The position numbers were made by a program, and so were the translations under genes. This document shows positions 43,416 to 52,553 of a stretch of DNA of 64,000 nucleotides, piece after piece. Under the pieces are notes generated by a model. That model ran no database searches and was not told the DNA's origin. It worked only from the letters and a program-made list of their open reading frames with translations. Position 1 is the first letter of the stretch. Each line of letters opens with the position of its first letter. Source of the stretch: Favolaschia claudopus (lineage: Eukaryota; Basidiomycota; Agaricomycetes; Agaricales; Mycenaceae); NCBI GenBank assembly GCA_037176885.1, contig JAWWNJ010000268.1, forward strand, positions 62,001 to 126,000, in the 5' to 3' direction.

Positions 43416-44660
43416 TCAGGGAACATGAGCATCGACGCCGGCAGAGGAGGACTCGGGGAAGTCGCGAAGACGAGCCGAGATCTTCTCCCCTTCGTCGAGG
43501 AGCTGCTCGCGCCGGGCCAGAGAGCTACGAAGGTTCTCGTGGATGACCGCCAGCTCCACCATGATGAAATACATCCGCTTGCGCAAGGCAAGGTGGTTGC
43601 TCATGAACTCCGTACCCATCTCAACGACGCTAGCGGCCTCGTCGACAACGGCACCTGAAGCGGGTGCCGAAGCGTAAAATTCAGCCGTCGCTACGAAAAC
43701 ACTCAGCGGGAGGAATCACTGACAGTGAACGGGAAACTCACCGTGGGTGAGGAAAGAGTCCTCGTGGAACGGGACGCTGTCGATGCGGGCGCGTTTGTTA
43801 CCCTTGCCCTTCTTAGCGGGGGCCGGGCTATGCTGAAAGAATGAAATGAATGAATGAAATTGAAAAGCAGAAATAACGGGCGACTTACAGCGCGCACACC
43901 CTTCTTGCCCGCCAGGGCTGACTTAGCCTTGGGACCGGTAGGGGGAGCCTTGGGAGCAGGGACATGCTCATCGTCAACGAGCATCTGGGTGAACAAACAC
44001 CCGACGGCGATGATAGAAGTATCAATCGTCAGCTCTACACAGGCCAGCTGTTAAATGAAAGAACGAACCTCGTCAGCACCAACGGTGGTGAGAGCGGGCG
44101 ACGGAGCACGAACGGTGCCTTCGTCCTCGTCCTCAGACTCGGGTTCACCCTGAGACCGCCCGCGAGTACTCTTCTAGCGGGGGATGATTGTGAGTCAATG
44201 GCGAGCACGGCAATAAAAGCTAGTGAAACCGACCCGGGTCCCCTTGGAAGAAGAAACGGTGGAGACAGGCGGGATCGCCTTCTTGGAACGGTCTTCGTGA
44301 ATGGCCTTGGTGATCCGCCGCAGGGCATCGTACCCAGCGGGGAAGGACACGTCCCGTTTACCATCCGGGTCGTACAAGGTGTGGTAATATTCACGCGAAG
44401 TGAAGATTGCCTCACGAAGAACCGCGCTCTTGTCTTCCAAGATGAAAGGCATGAGCGGGGGAAGGCGCGCCTACGAATGAAAGAATAATGTTAGCGAAAC
44501 GAGGCTGGTCAAAGTAGCCGGCGGCTCTTACGAGAATCTCGGCGACGTCCTTGAGCTGGTTTTTACGAGACTCAGGCGGCGAATACTTGACGAGGTTGGC
44601 GGCAACGTCCATAGCCTTGAGGAAATCGGCTTTGACGGTGTTGTAATCGTTTTGAGACAT
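43416..44660 (-). CDS. antisense element gene A, coiled-coil protein
   Basis: Starts MSQNDYNTVKADFLKAMD at 44660. Exon 1 ends at a GT after DVAEIL. Exon 2 starts ARLPPLMPFILEDKSAVLRE and includes YYHTLYDPDGKRDVSFPAGY. Small exons then encode an acidic linker (GEPESEDEDEGTV) and a basic Lys/Pro/Ala-rich part (GPKAKSALAGKKGVRA, KGKGNKRARI), which looks like a nuclear localisation region. The last exon holds a helical segment, MYFIMVELAVIHENLRSSL..REQLLDEGEKISARL, with a heptad-like pattern, and ends at 43416. No known enzyme motif and no cysteine cluster. TATA-like TATAAG lies on the minus strand at 44731-44726, 66 bases upstream. Function unknown; a dimeric nuclear protein is a guess. Confidence 0.65.
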
Positions 44661-45082
44661 TTTTGAAGGAAGCAGAGTAAAGACAGTAGACGAGGCTGGG
44701 GAGTAGACCCGTCCGTCCGCTGCTTCTTATACTCGAGCGGCCGTAATATAACGCCGTAAGGATAATTTGGACGAAATTTGGACAACGGCCGAACTTGGAT
44801 TACCATTTATGGTAGATGCACCCGCCGGTGGCGCAGAAAATTATTTCAAACGCGCCCGATCGTTCCGTGGCACGAAAATTTGCTGCCGGGGGACCTGAAT
44901 TTCCTCTGATCGATCAACTGAGGACAGTTGAGATTTCTGAAAGGGGGAGAGGTGGGTCACCCAGCACGTCATTTGAGGGCAGCGGGCACATCTTTACCAA
45001 GAAATAAATGTTTCCAAGGCCTCACATGGGGCGGGAGCGTGTGTTATCGGAACGAACTATCCGAGAGTACATGTGCCTGTAT
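44661..45082. other. promoter region of antisense gene A
   Basis: No coding motif. It holds the minus-strand TATAAG at 44726-44731 and the 3' end of antisense gene D. AT-rich sequence around 44830-44880 is unremarkable. Confidence 0.4.
44726..44731 (-). promoter_or_regulatory. TATA-like box of antisense gene A
   Basis: Reads TATAAG on the minus strand, 66 bases before the ATG at 44660. The same position is kept in the second copy. It suggests that gene A has its own promoter rather than depending on the LTR. Confidence 0.4.
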
Positions 45083-45711
45083 CTACACTGCCCGCATCCT
45101 AGCCGGAAGATCCAGGAAAAGATTATTTGCGAGAACGTCTAACCGCTCGCGGATAACAGCAACATACGCAGCCGGGAGATTAGCCGTTTTGGCCTCTTGC
45201 AGAAGATGGAAAACCTGGCGGGCCTCGAAGTAAAAAGACAGCCGTTGGGTTGCCTCTGCGACGCTGCGACCAACGATTACAGCATGGTATTGTTGCCAGA
45301 ATGGGAACTGCGCCAGGGTCCCCTCGTGAACGACGTCCCAAGCAGCAAGCTGTTCCTTCGTAGCCGCTAGAAGCGAGCGGGGGATCAGTTGTGGCGCAAC
45401 AGATAAGAAAGAAGTCGTCACTTACGATCGGGACCCTCTTTGAAACGGTGCCGGCGGGCAGCTATTTCATCGGCCAGCTCAGCGGTCTGAGTGTACGAGC
45501 AGTTGTGCTTCAGCAAGAAACAGCGGGTACACGGTGCTCCCCACTCAGTAAACTCGCAATGAGAACGGGCGTTGAGGCACGCAGAGCATACCCGGCCAGG
45601 CTGCCGAATGATGAGGAAATACCCGAGGCAAAATGTTCAGGAACGTACATAGTACTCCCTGAGCGGGCCGACGGGGTCATTCGGAAAGAGTGGATTTTCC
45701 AGCAAAGACAT
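45083..45711 (-). CDS. antisense element gene D, Zn2Cys6-spaced cysteine protein
   Basis: Starts MSLLENPLFPNDPVGPLREY at 45711. After an intron the next exon gives VCSACLNARSHCEFTEWGAPCTRC and then a last Cys six residues on: C-x2-C-x6-C-x8-C-x2-C-x6-C, inside the consensus of the fungal Zn(II)2Cys6 binuclear cluster. The third exon is helical: LAAWDVVHEG, RLSFYFEARQVF, YVAVIRERLDVL, ending at 45083. It aligns with genes B and C over both the cysteine part and the helical part (aromatic R-L-x-F helix, then RxRLD). It lacks the Lys/Arg-rich stretch usual after the second cysteine in Gal4-type proteins, so DNA binding is not certain. TATTTAAG lies upstream on the minus strand at 45757-45749. 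Confidence 0.65.
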
Positions 45712-45994
45712 GAGTAGACGACTGAAGCAAATGGGACCTTCCCGCCAGCTTAAATACCCCTCTGAGACCTGGCGGGAGACCCAAAAACATAGAGATCGAC
45801 GGTGGGACTCATTGCACCCGACGCTCCCGGAAGATCCGCAATACATGTGGAATATCCAACGAGGTGCTGAGCTCCCGCTGAGCGAAAAACACGAGGAAGC
45901 TTGGTTTCTAAGAAGCCTTCCTAATCGGGCAGCTTGAAACAGAGTTTTAAAGATGCAAGTTCGTTTGACAGTGGGAATATATTTCCTACTACGC

Positions 45995-46665
45995 TTACGG
46001 CCCGATGAACATAACGGGCGGGAGCCTTGCGCCGGACTGGAGAACTACAGCGTCTAACCTATCCCGGAGGAGATCTACAATTTCCTTTCGCATGCCCGCC
46101 CCCTTCGCGTCAAACCACAGCCGATACAAGAAGCGTAGCTGGCCAAACCCAAGGGTGCCGAGCATGGACCTGGCGGCGAGGATGGTGCAAGTACGCACAT
46201 CAATGTACAACTTCTCGTCGAATCGGGCGGCGGCGGCCCTGGCGTACCAGTCAAACTGAGCGATCCGCCCGGCGGAGGGAGCTAAAATCCAGTAAGCCTC
46301 CGCCGAGAGGTAGAAAGAGAGAAAGCAGACTTGCCTGGCTGAGAGGCTAGAAGAGTATCGCGACGACGGCTGTTCTCGGCCTGCCAGACGGACTTCTTAG
46401 TGTAGCAGCACAAGGCGGCGCGACCTATGAACATGCAGCTGAGGCAGGCTTCACCCCACTGAATCCAGATGCAATGGCGGTAGTTCTTGAGGCAGCACTG
46501 GCATTCGTACTCCGGCTAAGAAGGGGCACCCGTCAGCGGGAGAGCACCGAGAAAGAACGAAAGACCCACAAACTGAGCTTGAAGTACGAGCTGGTACTCT
46601 GAGGGACCGGTAAAGCTCCTAAAGCGTTCTGAGTAAAAAGTCGCTGCCAAAGAAAAGGCGGGCAT
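45995..46665 (-). CDS. antisense element gene C, Zn2Cys6-spaced cysteine protein
   Basis: Starts MPAFSLAATFYSERFRSF at 46665. The exon over 46514-46350 begins PEYECQCCLKNYRHC and continues IWIQWGEACLSC, with a further Cys eight residues later: C-x2-C-x6-C-x8-C-x2-C-x8-C. The WG before the fourth cysteine is shared with genes B and D. The last exon reads ARFDEKLYIDVRTC, QLRFLYRLWFDAKG and IVDLLRDRLDAV, ending IGP and a stop at 45995. It clearly shares ancestry with genes B and D, but identity is low, so the duplication is old compared with the LTR age. Short N-terminal exon as in D. Function not known. Confidence 0.65.
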
Positions 46666-46837
46666 CGCTCGAAGGACTCACTGGGCACCAGCCGCTATAA
46701 GTAAAATCTATAGCCGACGGGTGAGTACCACCGGCTGCCGGACCAAAAGCTCAGGTGGAATCAGACATCACGATAACGGCTTGCAGCCGGGCAAAGAGAT
46801 TTATTTGACCCTAACGGGGAAAAGCTACTAGCCTGGA

Positions 46838-47581
46838 TTATCGCTCGAAGGTCTGGCGGCGCGTGCCTTGGGTCAAGGGCACGAAGGTCGGAACATGAGC
46901 GTCCCGCCGCCTGACATCATGAAGAGAGATAGCTGCGTCGACGTCGCATTGGGCATGGATCGAACGGTCCTGAGCGCGCCACTCGCGTAAAACTCGAGAC
47001 AGGATGTTGTAGAAATACAGCCGCCGGCTGGAGTGAGCGGCATGAGACAGGTCGTGAGCAATGTCCCAGTCCCGAAGGTCGCCAGCAAATTCCTCCCGCC
47101 GACGTAAAAAGTCAGCGGGCTCACCGTCCACCGAGCCTATAAACATATCGGGGCTTAAGCCGCCGAGGCGCAGGTGGTACCAGAGTTCGAGGAATGCAAG
47201 GTCGTATAAAGTGCCGCCTAAATAGCATAAGAAAGATGAGAATTTGAAGGGCGGCTAGACTTACCGCTACGATAGACGAAAAGTGCCGGAAAAGTCGAAG
47301 ATGGATAGGTAAACTTGAACCAATCCACCCCGGTGAACAGACACTTGGGGACCTTTGCCTCCCGGCACCGAGTGCACTTCGAGCCCCAGTGAAGAAATTC
47401 ACAATCTTCGCCGGCGTCACTACAAGGCGTGCAGACGAGATTCGGCTAAGCGGCTGGTTGGACTTGGCGCAGAAATGTGTTGAGGACAGCCTACCACAGT
47501 ATAGATCTTGCGCACGAAGTCGTGACTGACCACTGGGAAGGAATGGTAGTCGATTAAGACTTCACCTATGGGCTGAGGCAT
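46838..47581 (-). CDS. antisense element gene B, Zn2Cys6-spaced cysteine protein
   Basis: Starts MPQPIGEVLIDYHSFPVV at 47581. Exon 2 carries VCTPCSDAGEDCEFLHWGSK followed by C-x2-C and a last Cys: C-x2-C-x6-C-x8-C-x2-C-x7-C. A third exon follows an intron after FVYR and reads LYDLAFLELWYHLRL, DWDIAHDLSHAAHSSRRLYF, LSRVLREWRAQDRS, ending ERQTFER-like at 46838. The middle histidines and tryptophans are not those of a known enzyme. Paralogue of genes C and D, lying in tandem with them. Each of the three has a short lead exon, a cysteine exon and a helical exon, which supports one ancestral gene copied twice. Confidence 0.65.
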
Positions 47582-48385
47582 GGCAATTGAAAGAAAAGAT
47601 GGTTTGATTGGCTATCTACCCCTATCGAATACAAGTACGGTAGCGGGTAACTCGATCCGCCGGGCCGGTTCTACTCTACGTTAGCACTCTTACGAGGCTA
47701 GCGGGAGAAATGAGGAACTAGTCACCCGGTGGAGTCCGAGGACAGCCGCTGACGGCTAGAAGAGAAGCCGCGGGCACTCCCCGCTATCTGATGATCCCGC
47801 TGATAAGCACCGTTGCCGCTCGGCATGTTGAAAAACTCGAAAGTTCGAGTGTTCAGCTCGCTCTCCAAGTCGTACTCAGCCGACGGGCGCAGCACTTGGC
47901 TGGAATCTTTTGCTTCAGACTCTTACAAATCACTTAGAGGCTCTAGCCGGGGACTCTGACTTCGGAACTCGAAAAGAACTTAAGGATTTTCACACAAAGA
48001 AAGAGTGCATCGTAAAAACTTTTATTTTTACATTTCGTCGGCTCTTTGGCCGGTACACGATGCTACTCTACGCGGGGTACTTGATTTGAATCTAAATTAT
48101 TTTTATTTTTGTGAGTACTGGCGGGTAGATTTCTACCAGGCCAGACTCTTCGCAAGAAGCGGGGTTATGGGACCCGTGCCCGTAGCTTTTGATGATTTTT
48201 GGGGGCCGCTCGGCCCCCGCGATTATGAATACAGAAAAATTTCTAGAAAGAATTCAGCGTGAAGTCAAAGGCAGCGGGGAGGTCGGGCGAATCGCTTACT
48301 TGCCGCCCGCCCACCCACGAGGAAAAGCTGTAAAGATGGTCAGCGGGGAGATAAGACTCCAGAAAGGGGGAGCGTGCTTACCCGC
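47582..48385. other. 0.8 kb spacer between antisense genes B and E
   Basis: No coding motif found. It must hold the promoter of gene B and the 3' end of gene E. It contains several AGCGGG/CCCGCT words (for example near 47702, 47790, 47806 and 48160). Confidence 0.4.
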
Positions 48386-51300
48386 TCAGCTCTCGACCGC
48401 GTCGTCGCCCGAAGGACCAGGATGATCGGGAAGGTGCCCATCGGCATCTTCCTCGCCCACTGCGTCAACTTCTGGCCCAACGTCCTCCTCGCCGCTGGCT
48501 GCGAAATCGGCAGTCCCGGGGATTTCGACTTCCTCGAGATCGCTGTCGTCTTCCTCGTCGGCTTCCCCCTGGACGCTTCCGCGTACCTCGGCCTCGCTGT
48601 CCTCCTCGCCGCTGGACCCGTCCTGCGCAAACGACTGAGCTAGGAAGTCGTCGAAAGCGGGTGCACCCACCTCGCCGGACTCGTCGTTCTCTTCTTCGCT
48701 CGAAGAAGGAACGGGCGGCTCGACTGCCCGCTGTTTGCCCTTTGGGCGTTTTTCAGGAGTTGGCGGGCGAGAAATATCCATGGCTAGCGGGAGAAGTTGA
48801 CTTTAGCAATGAATTAGAAAGAAGAGATAAGAAGTAACGTACGGTCGTCCGGGGCCTCACCCATGTCTTCCTCTTGGGAAGTCGGGTCGGGTTTGAACTC
48901 GTCGTCGGCGTCGTCGTGGACCACGGAAGAAGACTTCACCTTGCCGCTGGACTTGCCCTTGCGCTTCGGCTCTGGTGGCGGCGGGTCGGGGATCTCGAAG
49001 AACGTACCCTTACGGTACAACATCTTGAAAAAGCCGGGCACGCTCTTGTGCTCCCAGCTGTAAGGCAAGACATTGCCGTCTTCGTCGTCTGGGTCGAGAT
49101 TAATCGGACCCTTACCGTCGAGGAGGAGGCGCTGTCGGACTTTCGAGCCGTCGGGGATCTCTTCAGCGGCGTCCTCTCCCTTCAAGTCGTGGAAGAGGTC
49201 CACGCAGTCCTCCGGCTATGGAAATAAGAGGGTCAGCGGCCCAGAAGAATAATGTAAAGAAAGAATGGGACTTACTTGCACTTCGACCCACTGTGTCGGA
49301 ATCGAGAGTTCAGGCTCAGCCGGGATGAGGTAGAAGGCGAGCGGGACATTTTGGTCCTGGCGGTCCTTGGCTTCGTAAAAGGCATAGGCGTCCTCGAAGC
49401 CGGGGATAGGGACTTCGTCGAGGACCTCGCCAGGGTAATATTGCCAGCGGCGGTTCGACTTGATAGTCGACGAAGCGGTCAACCCCTGGGTCATGGCGAT
49501 GCGCAAGACCTGGTCCATGTTCTTCTCCGGCTCCTCGGTGGTCTCGCCGGCGAAGCGTTTGATGAAATCCTCCCGCTGGATCTCCCGGCGGGTGACCAAG
49601 ACAGAGAGAAGCATCTTGAAGGACTTCTGGTTCAAATTCCAGCGCGCCTTCTCGAAGCGGTCTTGGATGGCGAAACAGGTGTCCGCGGCGGTGTTGACAT
49701 CGGCGTTCAAGTCGAACCACTCTGTTGAAATGGTCAGCGGGCCTAAACGGGAAAGTAGTGGTTGACTTACCGGGTCGGGTCATCGAGACCCATTGCTTCA
49801 GCCCGGAGCCCATGGAGCTGATCTTTTCGCCGTCGAGAAGGAAAGTACAGTCCTTTGTGGACTTGCGGCTGGCGCAGGCCGTGCACTCGCCGGGACGCCG
49901 GTGGATTCGCACTTGCTGCCGCAGGCGATGCACCGCAGGCAGCGGGGGACCGTTCTAGATAGAAAAAGATTGAGGAGAGAAATAACCAGGGAAGAAAAAA
50001 GCTGTCTTACATGGGCGACGTTCAGCTCGAGATTGCCAATGAGGTGATTAGCGACCAAAGCGAACTGCTCCTTCTCGGGGTCGTACGGGAGGTCCTGGCG
50101 GCGAGCGGCTTGCGGGTAATTAGTGAACAGCTTGTTCACGACGTCTTTGTTCGGCGGCCTGAACTCCCCCTCGGGGCGAGGCTTGCTCTTCTTCTTGAGC
50201 GCTCCATCGACCTGATGGGCTGCTCGGGAAGCTAAAAGAGGGAACGCGGGAAGTTAGCCAGGAAATTCCCCGTCAGTAGAAAGAGGAACTCGCCGGCTTG
50301 GCCGGTTTGATACCGACGCCCTCCAGGGCAGCGAGTTGAGCGGCACGGGTGCCCAGCCCTTTGAGAGAGGGCACTGTGTCGACGGTGGCGGGCTTAGCCT
50401 TCTTGCTCTTTCGAGTGGCGGGGCGGCTTGGTCTCTATCACTAAGGGAAGATTTTCAGCGCAGAAAGCAGGCGGCGTTGGGACTGACTTACGAATTTCGA
50501 AGTCGGGGAGGCGGGGGACGCGCTCATCGCTGGAGCTTGGGACGCTGATGACAGACTACGAGAAGTTTATTGTTAATTCTATGTCGGCCTTACATTGGGG
50601 ACAGCAGCGGGCGACAACTACCTGACTACGAGACGGGGCCTTGCCCGCTTTGTCCTTGGCCGCCTTGTCCTCTTTCGCCTTTTTGGATGGGGACGACTCG
50701 GCGCCGGTTGAGACCTTGCGTTGATGCCGCTGCCGCTGCGACTGGGGTTTCGGCGGGGACCTTGATGGTCTTCTTGATCACTTTGACCCCGCTCGGGCTT
50801 GGGATCGTCGGTGGTAGATGTGGTCTGGACACGAACGATCAGCCGGCAAGAATCAAGATAAACTAGAAGAACCTCACCGTCTTCGTGAAATTCGGGAGTT
50901 TCTTTGGCTTGGGCCGGGGCGTGTCTCCCCCTACATGAAAGAATTGGAAAGAGAAGCGATTGGCGGTTGCCCCCGACTTACCTTGGTGGCGGCTTTTCCG
51001 TTGACTTTTCCAGTCTCAGCAGCCGCGGCGGCGGCTTTGCCGCTGACTTTACCAGACTCACTGGCGGCGGGTGCGCCTTGCCGCTAACTTTGCCAGACGA
51101 AGACGCAGCCTAAAAAGGAGAGCCTAGTCAGAGTCGCCCGGTAAAAAAAAAAAAATTAACAAAACTCACCAAGGCGGCTTTGGTCCTCTGGGGAACGAAG
51201 AGCTGGGTCGTCGGCGGCGGCGGTATGGGAAAAGCCTCCATAGTTTTGGTCGGGGCCGGGGGGAAGAATAGCTGGTTTGAACGATCAGCGGCAGCGGAGC

Positions 51301-51865
51301 CAAGAAAGTTACTGGTGGGGGCGCACCTTCTTTTGCTTGAGCTCGGTCTTGCGGTAGCGAAGGGCCTGAATATCGGGCAGGTGCTCCTCCGGGTCGTACG
51401 TCTGTATGGCTTTTTGAAGGGTGGACGCTTATGGCAGGGCCATCGGGGGCGGCTCGAGGCCTTTCTGGGCAACCCCCAAGATCGCCCGGTGCTCCCTCTA
51501 GAAAGAAGTTAACAAACCTGAAGAATAAACAGCCGATGAAAACTCACCAGCGGCTCCTGGATGGAGCGGAGCATCTTGCCGATTCCAGATTGGGAGTAGT
51601 TCGCGAGCTTCGACGGGACGAGAAGCTCCTGCAGAGTCTTCCACTCCTCGGCCTGTTGCGCCATACGGCGAACCAGTCTACACTAGAAGACTCCAGCGGC
51701 GGCGGAGGAAGTTTGGTCGACTTTGAAGACGATGCGGCGGGCGGCTGCCCAGGGCCAGACAACTGTTTGCGAGGGACCGGCGGTGGAGAAGAAGCTGCCG
51801 GGGGCGCGACGAGAAGAGCGAGAATTAGGGCGAGAGGCAGAACTGCCGCTTGGTTTGGAGGCCAT
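48386..51865 (-). CDS. antisense element gene E, large modular protein with Zn2Cys6-spaced cluster
   Basis: Starts MASKPSGSSASRPNSRSS at 51865 and ends at 48386, about 900 codons in many exons. Order: a low-complexity head; RRMAQQAEEWKTLQELLVP; ASTLQKAIQTYDPEEHLPDI; a repeat SGKVSGKA/TGKVNGKA near 51000-51110; VNKLFTNYPQAARRQDLPYD; a cysteine cluster near 49970-49850; KARWNLNQKSFKMLLSVLV with IQREDFIKRF; YYPGEVLDEVPIPGFEDAY; PYSWEHKSVPGFFKMLYRKG; and a very acidic tail. Bridging one apparent missing base at 49892-49894 the cysteines are spaced C-x2-C-x6-C-x8-C-x2-C-x8-C, as in genes B, C and D. Other breaks: an in-frame TAA at 51429-51431 and a phase error near 51065. A TATAAAG lies upstream at 52043-52037. 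Damaged or miscalled in places. Confidence 0.6.
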
Positions 51866-52540
51866 CCCGTGGGTGTAGCGTCACGAAATGAGCGAAGTGA
51901 GAAGAGCTCCCCGGTGCAAAGCGCCAGAAATCCGGTCGGCGGGCGAAAGACAGAAAGATTAAACGAAGGGGAAAGAGGGCAAGGGGGGTACCCAATCGGG
52001 GAATCGGTGGGGAATCCACCCAGAAACCTCTCGACTCTTTATACCCTGAGGAGTCGGAGTTTGAATGTTTGATGGGATTCTCGAGAGATTTTCAGAGAAA
52101 AACATTTGAATGAAGAAGCGGGGGGTCCCCGAGGCTTCTTTGATCCAAAACATTCCAAACTGCGGATGAATAGGGCGGCTTTAGAGAGCGCAGGGTTAAA
52201 GTTTGATTCAAGCGCTTCTCTAATTTGATGTACTTCCGAAAAAGGCAGGAATGACGCCTCATAATGAAAGTGACGGCATCGCCGGCCGCGGCGAGAAGTT
52301 GAGTCCAGAAACTGTCAACGGAGGTAGAGTGGGATCTAAAATTAGGTCGCCTCGAGTCCTTCGTTAAGGTTTGCTCTCATGGAATACCAAAGGGGACGAG
52401 CGGGAACCGGCCTCACTGGCGGCCCGTTCGTTATCTAAATTATTCCAAGACGAATTCGTCTGAAGTCCCCCTTCCCCGGGAAGATGGATCAGTTCTCTAG
52501 CGGGCGATCACAAGTCGTCAACTCGGGAGAGTTGAAATCT
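51866..52540. other. region between antisense gene E and the polypurine tract
   Basis: No coding motif. It contains the minus-strand TATAAAG at 52037-52043, likely for gene E, and the 3' untranslated end of the element's genomic RNA up to the polypurine tract. Confidence 0.4.
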
Positions 52541-52553
52541 AGAAAGGGGGAGA
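52541..52553 (+). other. polypurine tract
   Basis: AGAAAGGGGGAGA, thirteen purines in a row, directly before the LTR start TGATAGGG at 52554. This is the expected primer for plus-strand synthesis and independently fixes the 3' LTR boundary. No such tract stands before 33960, where host coding sequence abuts the LTR. Confidence 0.85.
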
